From the NCBI GenBank assembly GCA_003554345.1, contig PWGE01000297.1, forward strand, positions 1 through 9,158: a DNA stretch of 9,158 nt. Direction: 5' to 3'. Below are positions 1 through 6,649 of this stretch, one piece after another (the first letter of the stretch is position 1; every line of letters begins with the position of its first letter). The position numbers were made by a program, and so were the translations under genes. The notes beneath the pieces were generated by a model that saw only the letters and a list, made by a program, of their open reading frames with translations, did no database searches and was not told the origin of the DNA. This DNA comes from Candidatus Sumerlaeota bacterium (GTDB taxonomy: Bacteria; Sumerlaeota; T1SED10-198M).

Positions 1-890
1 AGGGGTATATTTTCCAGGGCTGCAGGTACCTGACTTCGAACTAATCGACTTAAGCCACAGATTCTCTCACATATTATGGGATTTTTTTTATGAGGCATCG
101 CTGATGAACCTTTTTGTCTGGACATAAAAGGTTCCCGAACCTCATTAATATCTGAACGTTGCAGATTCCTGATTTCGGTTGCTATTTTTTCCAGACCAGA
201 CGCCATAAGAGCAAGCGCACAAACGACTTCTGCATGGCGGTCTCTCTGCACTATTTGTGAACTTACCGGTTCCACTTTCAGGCCCAGAAAGTCCATTGTC
301 TTTTCCTCAACATCAGGTGGCAAATGAGAAAGAGTACCCACCGCACCTGCCAGTTTACCCACAGAGATGACATGCAGGGCATATCGTAAACGCTGCAGGT
401 TTCTTTTTAACTCCTCATAATACAAAAGCAACTTCAAGCCAAAAGTAGTCGGTTCTGCATGAATACCATGTGTTCGACCCAACATGATAGTATTTTTATG
501 TTGGATAGCGCGCTTTTCTAAAATTCTGAGAAGATTTTGTCCTTCCCCAATAATGATGTCCAGACCTTTTTTCATGCGGAGAGCGAGGGAAGTATCCAGA
601 ATATCGGAAGATGTAAGACCAAAGTGAAAATACCTTGCATCTTCACCAATATAAAGCGATACACACTGAATAAATGCTATCACATCATGCCGGGTTTCTT
701 TTTCATATTCTTCAATCTGTTCTACTGAAAAACGCGCCTTTTTTTCAATCCGTCGCACCGCTTCTTCAGGGATTTTACCTTTTTCTGCCCATGCTTTGCA
801 TGCTGCAACCTCCACTTTTAACCAGGAAGCATACTTTTCTTCTTCAGACCATAGCTGTCCCATCTCCGGATAAACATAGCGAGAAATCAT
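1..890 (-). CDS. purB: Adenylosuccinate lyase, N-terminal 296 residues (3' end outside window)
   Basis: Adenylosuccinate lyase removes fumarate from SAICAR and from adenylosuccinate, in de novo purine synthesis and AMP formation, in the cytosol. The reading frame stays open to base 1, so only the first 296 codons are visible; family members of this type have about 430. Seen here: His68 in a TRHDV context, TSSD at 93-96, the GRTHGIHAEP segment with His141, and the superfamily signature loop SSAMPHKKNP at 262-271. His68, His141 and Ser262 fall at the same numbers as the catalytic residues known from the Bacillus subtilis enzyme, which supports the ATG at 888-890 as the true start. That ATG overlaps the TGA of the upstream CPBP protease gene (ATGA), and the Shine-Dalgarno site lies inside that gene. 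No lesion is visible. The identification is firm; the C-terminal third cannot be judged. Confidence 0.97.
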   Translation of the reverse strand, partial: MISRYVYPEMGQLWSEEEKYASWLKVEVAACKAWAEKGKIPEEAVRRIEKKARFSVEQIEEYEKETRHDVIAFIQCVSLYIGEDARYFHFGLTSSDILDTSLALRMKKGLDIIIGEGQNLLRILEKRAIQHKNTIMLGRTHGIHAEPTTFGLKLLLYYEELKRNLQRLRYALHVISVGKLAGAVGTLSHLPPDVEEKTMDFLGLKVEPVSSQIVQRDRHAEVVCALALMASGLEKIATEIRNLQRSDINEVREPFMSRQKGSSAMPHKKNPIICERICGLSRLVRSQVPAALENIP

Positions 891-1414
891 TGTATTATTC
901 CAGCCTCCTTAAATATATTGAGAGTACTTTCGTCAGCACATACCTTTTTTTGTCCTGCCAGGAAAAGCAGAAGAAACAGACCCAGTATAAAAACGACAAT
1001 CAAGGATACATGAAAAGGAATACTCATCCAAACCATACTATTATACGTGGCATGAGCTATCACAGCATAACTGATATTTTTCAGATAAAGATACAAAAAA
1101 AGAAAAAGCAGGGATGCAACCATGCTCATTAAAAAAATCTGTCGACCAGCGTGGAATGCTGCAAAAGCAGCAGTAGAGAAAATGACTGCTCCAGGAGGAG
1201 CGGTATATAAACGTAACACACGCCATAATGAAAAACGAAAGAAAAGCTCTTCAATAAGAGGCACCACCAGAACAGCGTATAGAAAACCAGCAGCGTTCAC
1301 ATAAGCGGCCGGTGGATTTATATCGCCACCATGTAAAATAGAAACGCCAAGATAAAGAATAGAACCCACCAATAATGAGATGAGTCCTGAAAAACAGATA
1401 ATATAAAGACGCAA
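887..1414 (-). CDS. CPBP family intramembrane metalloprotease (CAAX protease / bacteriocin-processing type)
   Basis: A 175-residue integral membrane protein of the CPBP (Abi, Rce1-like) family. Members are glutamate-dependent intramembrane proteases whose bacterial substrates are mostly unknown. All three family motifs are present: EExxxR as E55, E56, R60 (EELFFR); FxxxH as F84-H88; and HxxxN as H121-N125. Hydrophobic spans are at about 5-27, 42-58, 72-88, 95-111 and 134-153. The start is a TTG at 1412-1414 with AGGAAA six bases upstream; the next in-frame ATG would be residue 97, after two of the motifs, so TTG is well supported. The stop overlaps the purB ATG by four bases. The gene is shorter than many family members (200-300 residues) but has the complete core. 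Family assignment is secure, substrate unknown; the link to purB is probably only transcriptional. Confidence 0.88.
   Translation of the reverse strand: MRLYIICFSGLISLLVGSILYLGVSILHGGDINPPAAYVNAAGFLYAVLVVPLIEELFFRFSLWRVLRLYTAPPGAVIFSTAAFAAFHAGRQIFLMSMVASLLFLFLYLYLKNISYAVIAHATYNSMVWMSIPFHVSLIVVFILGLFLLLFLAGQKKVCADESTLNIFKEAGIIQ
904..910 (-). promoter_or_regulatory. Ribosome binding site for purB inside the CPBP gene
   Basis: AAGGAGG is a near-perfect Shine-Dalgarno sequence, placed 13 bases before the purB ATG. That spacing is longer than usual, but no alternative start codon in the purB frame lies between it and the ATG. It is embedded in the last codons of the upstream gene, so purB translation probably depends on, or is coupled to, ribosomes finishing that gene. 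Confidence 0.7.
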
Positions 1415-1420
1415 AAGTTG

Positions 1421-1426
1421 TTTCCT
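1421..1426 (-). promoter_or_regulatory. Ribosome binding site fixing the TTG start of the CPBP gene
   Basis: AGGAAA lies six bases before the TTG at 1412-1414. There is no ATG or GTG in this frame nearby, so this site decides the start. Confidence 0.55.
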
Positions 1427-1473
1427 GATATAAGATGATTATCGTTAAGATGACAGGGGATTCTATCTAAGAT

Positions 1474-1896
1474 TCAGTTCAAAATGTGACGCTTTTTCTT
1501 TCGACTCATTTCCGGGACAGGTTCCCCTTTTCGCCTGATAAACAGTCCATATGCTTTATTAATATCCAGGTAAATTCCGTGCCAATCGACCTGATACTTA
1601 TTAAACTGGGAATCAGTCAATTGACCGAGATGTCTCAGGGAAGGCGTCACAAACATAAGTCGTAAAATATCCGTACCACCCGAAAAAAATGTCTCGGTAA
1701 CCTTTATAAAACGATAGAGGTTAAAAGTAATTTTTGACTGAATATCAAAAAACTCTTTTTCTTTTTCCTTGTTGATAATTATTTCTTCCAGACTTGATGA
1801 GAAATAGCTGAAGTAATCCTCCCACATTTTTGTAAAATTCTCAATGACATCCTTTTTTTCTTCGTACGTAAGATAGAGTTCTATTTCCTTTTTCAT
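1474..1896 (-). CDS. Uncharacterised 140-residue helical protein, paralogue of the gene at 5233-5661
   Basis: I do not recognise a named family. The protein has no signal peptide or membrane span, is predicted mostly alpha-helical by its heptad-like pattern, and ends in a basic tail (MSRKKKRH, residues 130-137), so it is probably cytosolic, perhaps binding nucleic acid, phospholipid or an acidic partner. It resembles the 142-residue protein encoded on the other side of the large lipoprotein: both have a Gly-Gly (73-74 here), D-W-H (104-106 here) followed by xIYxxI and a YG two turns later, and a basic C-terminus. The ATG at 1896 lies 18 bases after the stop of the 45-residue gene; AAGAGG overlaps that stop but is 14 bases away, and a weaker GAG sits at 8 bases. 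It is followed by a 59-base gap to the CPBP gene. Coding status is well supported by position and the paralogue; function is unknown. Confidence 0.8.
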   Translation of the reverse strand: MKKEIELYLTYEEKKDVIENFTKMWEDYFSYFSSSLEEIIINKEKEKEFFDIQSKITFNLYRFIKVTETFFSGGTDILRLMFVTPSLRHLGQLTDSQFNKYQVDWHGIYLDINKAYGLFIRRKGEPVPEMSRKKKRHILN

Positions 1897-1914
1897 ATGA
1901 ATATCTCAAACCTC

Positions 1915-2052
1915 TTAAGATTCTTTAGAAAATAAGTTCAGTAAACTGGCGAGAAAAAAGACAAAGAGCAAAATAGAGGCAAACACAGCTATTTCAGCCC
2001 AGTGCAATAGCTCCAGTTCAGCCAGCAGAGTAAAGGGAAAATATTCCATCAT
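1915..2052 (-). CDS. Small single-span membrane protein, 45 residues
   Basis: A short gene filling the space between the large lipoprotein and the 140-residue protein. Starting at the ATG at 2050-2052 (a second ATG follows directly) it reads MMEYFPFTLLAELELL and then a hydrophobic helix at about 20-41 (ASILLFVFFLASLLNLF), ending in FSKES before TAA. The Shine-Dalgarno sequence GGTGAG is five bases before the ATG, which is excellent spacing. Its position, 20 bases after the upstream stop and 18 before the next start, its own ribosome site, and a clean amphipathic-then-transmembrane layout all argue that it is translated. The single lysine after the helix gives weak topology information. No family is recognised. 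By context it may be a membrane anchor or small partner for one of the neighbouring proteins; that is inference. Confidence 0.65.
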   Translation of the reverse strand: MMEYFPFTLLAELELLHWAEIAVFASILLFVFFLASLLNLFSKES

Positions 2053-2057
2053 CTTAT

Positions 2058-2063
2058 CTCACC
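2058..2063 (-). promoter_or_regulatory. Ribosome binding site of the 45-residue membrane protein
   Basis: GGTGAG, five bases upstream of the ATG at 2052, within a GGCGGTGAG run. It lies in the 20-base gap after the lipoprotein gene and is the main support that the small frame is a gene. Confidence 0.6.
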
Positions 2064-2072
2064 GCCCTTATT

Positions 2073-5000
2073 TTAATATGCAAGATATGCGAACATTGAC
2101 CGTCTTTGAGGGGTGGACTGGCGAAAATCTTTCATCTTTATCTGCAAGAGGTTCAACTCCGCTTCAGTCCGTTTTTTAAATCGGAAAGCATTATCAATCA
2201 ATGTATGAACAGTGTCTCGCTCCATTTTATTCGCCATAACCAACTTCTCAAAATGATCGGCGCTATTACTAAAGGCTTCAAAAGTTTTATCAGCCTGTCT
2301 ATGAATCTTTTTCAAATGATCCGGAGGTTTAATAGCTTCAAAATCTTTATGTAATTCAGTGGCCTTGCGCTTATATCTATCGGGTGAAATGCTGCCAACT
2401 ACGCCTCTCCAACCTACACCAATATCTATAGTTTCATAAATATTGGTTTTTAATAGTTCTGGACCCAATTCCAGGGTTGTAGCAAACTGCCTGTTAATTG
2501 CCTGCAAACTATCCATAAGGCGGTATAAACTTTCAACATAAGCTTTTTCATCAACCAGCAGATTTATTTCCGCCAGTACTACTGAGATATGGCTATAACT
2601 ATCATAAGCAGATTGGTAATCTTCCTGGGCAAGATCGCTTTTGAGATAACGGAGGTAGGTATCTGCTTCCTGTGCCGATTCGTAGGCATACCTCTCCACT
2701 CTTTCCTCCTTTTTCAGGCGTTGATACTCATCTTCAACACCAGCCACAATCTGCTCAATATGGTTTTCCTGTCTATCTAACAGAGCCTGCAATTCAGCTT
2801 CATTTTCTTCAATCATTTCTGTTGCTTCTTCAAATTTATGAGGATCAATCTCCCGTTGTATGGTGCGAAATTTCTCCCGTATATCATCCAGGGCAGGAGG
2901 CATAAACTCTGCCTTTTTAGTTCTTTCAAGGTCCTGATACTTTTCCTCCAGTGCTTTCAGCTTATTATCCACTCTTTGCTCTCTGGTACTTCTTACTATA
3001 AGATCCAACCTTTCAGCTGCTTCGGATAATAATTCATAAGCCTGCTTGTAATATTGTTCCTCCAGAAACTGGGAGCCTTTTTCATATTGAGCAATAGAAT
3101 TCAAATAGTCATTAGGATAATGTCTGTTGGCATGATATTTTTTGGCATCAGAGATAAGCGCTTTATTTTCGTTCAAAAGAGCATGTTTTGCTCTCTGTGC
3201 AACCTCCTGTGCTTCAAAAGCGTGATCAAGAGCTTCTTTATATTGTTTGTCTTTCAAAAGATTCTGACTTATAAAGTAAAGGGTAACAGATTCCTCAAAG
3301 AGTTCCTCGGCAAATTCATGAGCAAAAGCGTTACGTGCATCATTAAGAGCGGTATTTGCCACTTTCAACTCATCAAGAGTCCATTGTCTGGTACTTTTCT
3401 GTTCCAGCTCAGAAGCTCTTTTTTCAGCTCTGGCAGCCTCTTCCAGGGCATCCTGAAATCTTTCATCATCAATATATCTCTTGGCTTTCTCAAAGAATGC
3501 CTGAGCTTCTTCCATTTCTTCCGGAAAATATTCACGTGCTTTATAATCCCTTGCCAGCTCCAGCTGTTCATCAGCTTTACCCATTTGCTCCATTGTTTGT
3601 TCAATTACATTTTGCAAACCCAGACTAAGGCGAGACTTTATGACCTGCGCCAACGCTACAGCTTCTTCATATTCTGCCTGGTCCATATGCCCTTCCATCT
3701 CTCCCAATTTCGTTCGGGCATCTTCCAGTTCTTCAGGGCTATAATCTTTTACTCCCTGGCGAATTTTGGTTTCAATATCACGTGAAATTTGAACAATCTC
3801 CTGTCTGGCCCGATTTTTAAAGGCTTCCTGACGGGCTATTTCTGCTTTTTCCCCGGTATCCTCCGCCATCTCGATAGCCCTGCTATACCTTAAGTCCTCT
3901 AATCTTTTTTCTGCCTGGTCATACAGATCACGGGCAGACTTAAGGGCTCCAAAGGCAAAGGTAATGGCTCCTGCATCCTCCGCTTTATTTATTTCGCCAA
4001 GCGCCTCGTTAAGAGCTACTCTTACTATATCATAGTATTCATCATGAATCCGGTCAAGATAACTCTGTCCATCCAGAGCCAGTTCTTCGGCTTCTTCCCA
4101 TGCTTCATCTTCGTAGACAGCGTCACTATCAGCAAGCATCTCTTCAACAGTTTCCATCATAGTACTAAGATAAGTGTCAGCATCAGCGGCCCTCAAGCTT
4201 TCAATACCGTCGCGTAATATTTCAATTTCTCTCTCGGCACTCCGTTTATATGTGACTTCCAGGAGTGTGTCGAGATTATCCATGAATCGGTCACGATTCA
4301 TGACCACTCTTTCATATTCCTCATTAAGAAAGAGCCTCAAGTTCTGAGAAAACAACTCGTTACTGGAATTAAACTGTACAGGCGCCAATTCTTCGGCATC
4401 TTTTTCCCGGGCCTCAGCTATTTTTTCTTCTGCTTCCGCTATAATCTCTGAGGCTCTTCCCCGATAGGTTTCTGTTTCCGTATCCTGAGCCAATTCCATT
4501 GCATTTCTATAATTCCTGATAGCCTGAATATAGTTGTGGTCTTCTTCCACATTCTTTTTGACAGTGGCCATTTTATCCTGAAATCCAACCAAAAATGAAC
4601 TGGCATAGGTTTCTGCATCAATATTAATCAGTTCATTTTCTAACCTTTCCAGTTCCTCATAATTTTCTTCTGCTTCTCTGGCAAGATTTCTTAACAGACG
4701 ATCAGTATCTTCAATTACTCTTCTTGAATTATCTATGGCCCGATCATACTGTTCTCCACGAAACTGGTCATCAGCAGTAGCAAAATTTTCCAGGATCGTA
4801 TTATAAAGTTCAGCATCTATTGTCTGGCCTCTGTTCAGTTCCGCTCTTTCCCTTCTTTCTCGAGCTTCGGACAACAACGCTTCTGATTTGGTAAAACGAG
4901 CTCTTTCAACGAGTTCCTGCGCCCTTTCTCTGCCAACTCCTCCTCTTTCAGCAGCATTCTCATAATCCTGGGCATCATATGCATTTCTCACTTCTTCAAA

Positions 5001-5201
5001 TATACCCACTACTTCTTCGTACAGGTCAGGCACATATTCTTCCGCCTGATATTCTCTGGCCTCTTCCAGTCTTCGTTCCATATAGCGCACTGCCGCCATA
5101 GACCTTATACGTTGACAGCCAGTGGCAAAGCTCAATATAAGGATAATAAAAACGAAAAAACGCAGGTAATGTTTAAACTGATGCATAGGTTTTAACTCCA
5201 T
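2073..5201 (-). CDS. Large exported lipoprotein made of twelve 72-residue helical repeats
   Basis: A 1042-residue acidic protein. The N-terminus is a lipoprotein signal: basic residues, a hydrophobic stretch at 14-25, then A-T-G-C with the lipid-bearing Cys29. Residues about 40-890 are twelve tandem units. Each has an aromatic-x-x-Ala anchor at 80, 152, 224, 296, 368, 439, 511, 582, 654, 718, 790 and 862, and in ten of the twelve another aromatic about 24 residues earlier, often followed by x-P (YVPDLYEE, YSPEELEDA, YFPEEMEEA). This pattern resembles DUF4398/TPR-like helical repeats of envelope proteins. Residues about 893-1042 do not repeat: a glycine-rich break (GVGWRGVVG, 927-935), IKPPDHLKKIH near 957, and a basic end. 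An internal ATG (5186, residue 6) has GGAG nine bases upstream and may be the true start; the signal peptide and lipobox survive either way. It lies between two paralogous small genes. A structural, scaffold or tether role is inference; function is unknown. Confidence 0.85.
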   Translation of the reverse strand: MELKPMHQFKHYLRFFVFIILILSFATGCQRIRSMAAVRYMERRLEEAREYQAEEYVPDLYEEVVGIFEEVRNAYDAQDYENAAERGGVGRERAQELVERARFTKSEALLSEARERRERAELNRGQTIDAELYNTILENFATADDQFRGEQYDRAIDNSRRVIEDTDRLLRNLAREAEENYEELERLENELINIDAETYASSFLVGFQDKMATVKKNVEEDHNYIQAIRNYRNAMELAQDTETETYRGRASEIIAEAEEKIAEAREKDAEELAPVQFNSSNELFSQNLRLFLNEEYERVVMNRDRFMDNLDTLLEVTYKRSAEREIEILRDGIESLRAADADTYLSTMMETVEEMLADSDAVYEDEAWEEAEELALDGQSYLDRIHDEYYDIVRVALNEALGEINKAEDAGAITFAFGALKSARDLYDQAEKRLEDLRYSRAIEMAEDTGEKAEIARQEAFKNRARQEIVQISRDIETKIRQGVKDYSPEELEDARTKLGEMEGHMDQAEYEEAVALAQVIKSRLSLGLQNVIEQTMEQMGKADEQLELARDYKAREYFPEEMEEAQAFFEKAKRYIDDERFQDALEEAARAEKRASELEQKSTRQWTLDELKVANTALNDARNAFAHEFAEELFEESVTLYFISQNLLKDKQYKEALDHAFEAQEVAQRAKHALLNENKALISDAKKYHANRHYPNDYLNSIAQYEKGSQFLEEQYYKQAYELLSEAAERLDLIVRSTREQRVDNKLKALEEKYQDLERTKKAEFMPPALDDIREKFRTIQREIDPHKFEEATEMIEENEAELQALLDRQENHIEQIVAGVEDEYQRLKKEERVERYAYESAQEADTYLRYLKSDLAQEDYQSAYDSYSHISVVLAEINLLVDEKAYVESLYRLMDSLQAINRQFATTLELGPELLKTNIYETIDIGVGWRGVVGSISPDRYKRKATELHKDFEAIKPPDHLKKIHRQADKTFEAFSNSADHFEKLVMANKMERDTVHTLIDNAFRFKKRTEAELNLLQIKMKDFRQSTPQRRSMFAYLAY
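2532..5081 (-). repeat. Twelve tandem protein-level repeats of 72 residues (216 bases)
   Basis: Spacing between successive aromatic-x-x-Ala anchors in the lipoprotein is 72, 72, 72, 72, 71, 72, 71, 72, 64, 72, 72 residues. Eleven of the twelve anchors keep the Ala at +3 (unit 4 has Val). The units are strongly diverged in sequence, so the repeat is visible in the protein, not as near-identical DNA. Unit 10 is short by eight residues. Boundaries given are approximate because the phase of the repeat is arbitrary. Confidence 0.75.
5196..5199 (-). promoter_or_regulatory. Possible ribosome binding site for an alternative lipoprotein start at 5186
   Basis: GGAG lies nine bases before the second ATG (5184-5186), while the first ATG (5199-5201) has only AGAGAG nine bases upstream. 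The second start would give 1037 residues with Cys24 as the lipid-bearing residue and a more typical signal length. Confidence 0.45.
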
Positions 5202-5232
5202 CTTTCTTTACTCTCTTTGGGACTCTATTATT

Positions 5233-5661
5233 TTATTTGCGAGCCACTTTTTTTATGACCCGCTTCACAGGACTTGGTTTATTCTTTTTATTTTCTTCAA
5301 TAAAAGCAAAAGCTCCATAAACATAGGTTATACGTATATACACCTGGTGCCAATCCTGAAGGATTTTTTTCTGGTCCTGTTCATTACGGCTTGACACCTG
5401 GTTCAGGGAGACCACCTGGGTTTTCAGCATATTTGCTATCTGGACACCACCAAAATCAAATTCATTTTTATCAGGATTTCGCTGACTGAGAACACGTTGA
5501 TGACGTCCGATAGTATTTTTAAGAGAGAGAAACTTTTTTTCCTGTTCCTCATCATACTCTTCGGTATAGATAACACGTTTCAGAATATCACCCAGAACAA
5601 GCCACTCATCGCGCATTTTCTTAAGATCTTTTTTCAAACCAACTACATTCATCTTCGTCAT
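5233..5661 (-). CDS. Uncharacterised 142-residue helical protein, paralogue of the gene at 1474-1896
   Basis: No named family is recognised. The protein lacks a signal peptide or membrane span, is rich in Lys, Glu and Gln with helical periodicity, and ends in a strongly basic tail (VKRVIKKVARK, 132-142). It shares with the 140-residue protein downstream a central Gly-Gly (71-72), D-W-H at 103-105 followed by xVYIxI, and YG at 115-116, in the same order and at nearly the same positions. This suggests an old duplication on either side of the lipoprotein gene. GGAG in AGAGGAGAC is 12 bases before the ATG, rather far, but no better in-frame start is seen. It is 31 bases from the lipoprotein start and 61 bases after the zinc-ribbon gene, so it is probably translated from the same message. 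Function is unknown; a cytosolic partner is inferred from the absent export signal. Confidence 0.82.
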   Translation of the reverse strand: MTKMNVVGLKKDLKKMRDEWLVLGDILKRVIYTEEYDEEQEKKFLSLKNTIGRHQRVLSQRNPDKNEFDFGGVQIANMLKTQVVSLNQVSSRNEQDQKKILQDWHQVYIRITYVYGAFAFIEENKKNKPSPVKRVIKKVARK

Positions 5662-5722
5662 TTATCACGACGTCTCCTCTCTTAAAGTCATATCCCCATT
5701 GTGATCTACTACACCTTTAACC

Positions 5723-6574
5723 TTATCGACGCATTCCCTCAGGTGCTACAGCTGCAGGCGGCGCTGCAGGATCCATAGCTGGATCTCTTGCCGGTCTATC
5801 TGGTCTATCGGGGGCAGGCGCCTCTTCCAGCTGCTCCAACCACTCTTCAGGTGGCATGGAAGGTTTCTCGGGAAAATAAACAGGATGAAATTCGCTATAG
5901 GGGTCATCCGGATCCACCCGAAATTCTTCCAGTTCCTTCTGCCGAAATTCACTTAAAATTTCCATCTGATTTATTTCAATCTCATATCTATTTTTCAGAG
6001 CCGAACGATCTTCAAGAGAAGCCGCGATTATTCCTTCGAACTGAAGGGGATCTATTTGCATTGCCTGGTCTACCTGATCCACAATCCGCCGCCGGTAAAT
6101 ATTGACTGCCGGAGAAATGTATTTATCGTCAATTACTGTAATATCACCATAAATTTCTTCCTCTTCATCAAGAACCTCATATCCCTCGGCTTCAGTCAAA
6201 GGAATTTCAGTACGACGGGGTTCTTCTAATACATCTCCGGAAACCCGACATATCACGACATTCCCATGAATAAGAGTAACCTTCGGTTCTTCCACTTCTT
6301 CTACTTCCTCCACATCCGGATCATCAGGGGGGCGAACATCCTCTAATTCATAGGCACAATTCGGACAATATTCTGTCCCTACCGGTGATTCTTCTCCACA
6401 TTCCGGGCAGGTAATAGTTTCTTCCCTTGGCTCTCTTCTATCCGGCCTCATGGCAGGATCCATCATAGCAGGATCCTGCATTTGTTCTATTGGAATCTGC
6501 GCACCAAGGAAACCGGTTCCAAGAAACAGTCCTATTATCGACAGAACAAAGGTTATTTGTTTTACTTGTATCAT
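5723..6574 (-). CDS. Exported zinc-ribbon protein with low-complexity ends
   Basis: A 283-residue protein starting at the ATG at 6572-6574, chosen because it begins a good Sec signal peptide (Lys5, hydrophobic 8-23, likely cleavage after FLGA at residue 25) and follows GAGAGGTG by a workable distance. A longer frame from a TTG at 6613 adds 13 residues without sense. After the signal comes a DPAM/PDR-rich stretch (34-50), then a four-cysteine zinc ribbon, C56-x2-C59-x10-C70-x2-C73, then an acidic hinge (DVEEVEEVEE, 87-96), a mixed region at 98-165 that may be beta-rich, a helical region at 165-218, and a Pro/Ala/Asp-rich tail that repeats the DPAM and PDRPDR words. Such ribbons are common in cytosolic proteins, less so in exported ones. 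The fold is recognisable, the family is not. It may be soluble in the periplasm or anchored by an uncleaved signal. Confidence 0.8.
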   Translation of the reverse strand: MIQVKQITFVLSIIGLFLGTGFLGAQIPIEQMQDPAMMDPAMRPDRREPREETITCPECGEESPVGTEYCPNCAYELEDVRPPDDPDVEEVEEVEEPKVTLIHGNVVICRVSGDVLEEPRRTEIPLTEAEGYEVLDEEEEIYGDITVIDDKYISPAVNIYRRRIVDQVDQAMQIDPLQFEGIIAASLEDRSALKNRYEIEINQMEILSEFRQKELEEFRVDPDDPYSEFHPVYFPEKPSMPPEEWLEQLEEAPAPDRPDRPARDPAMDPAAPPAAVAPEGMRR

Positions 6575-6601
6575 CTGTATGCACACCTCTCTTTCACCAT
6601 T

Positions 6602-6612
6602 ATTGTAACACA
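6602..6612 (-). promoter_or_regulatory. Candidate extended -10 promoter before the zinc-ribbon gene
   Basis: TGTTACAAT contains TACAAT (6602-6607, five of six matches to TATAAT) with a TG one base upstream, as in extended -10 promoters. The hexamer 17 bases further upstream (TCTGCA) is a poor -35. Transcription would start near 6595, leaving about 20 bases of leader that hold the ribosome site. It lies in a 75-base gap, one of the two longest in the window, so the middle genes may have their own promoter independent of leuS. Confidence 0.35.
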
Positions 6613-6649
6613 AAAACTTTTATATGCAGAGGTTGTCCAGTAATTTTCG

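Noticed and set aside
674-1132. A 152-codon open frame on the plus strand over the purB/CPBP junction
   Set aside because: It is antisense to purB and to a CPBP gene with all three catalytic motifs, and the translation has no domain or signal that makes sense.
1415-1473. Rho-independent terminator between the 140-residue gene and the CPBP gene
   Set aside because: No GC-rich hairpin followed by a T run could be found; only weak AT-rich self-complementarity is present. The same holds for the gaps at 5662-5722 and 6575-6649.
3054-3785. A 243-codon open frame on the plus strand within the lipoprotein gene
   Set aside because: It lies fully antisense to the repeat region, whose Glu/Ala/Lys/Leu-rich codons leave few stops on the opposite strand. 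Its product is Phe/Ser/Ile-rich with no recognisable domain, and neighbouring plus-strand frames behave the same way.
6575-6613. Longer N-terminus for the zinc-ribbon protein from a TTG at 6613
   Set aside because: It adds 13 polar residues before a good signal peptide, and the ribosome binding site would then lie inside the coding region. The ATG at 6574 is preferred.
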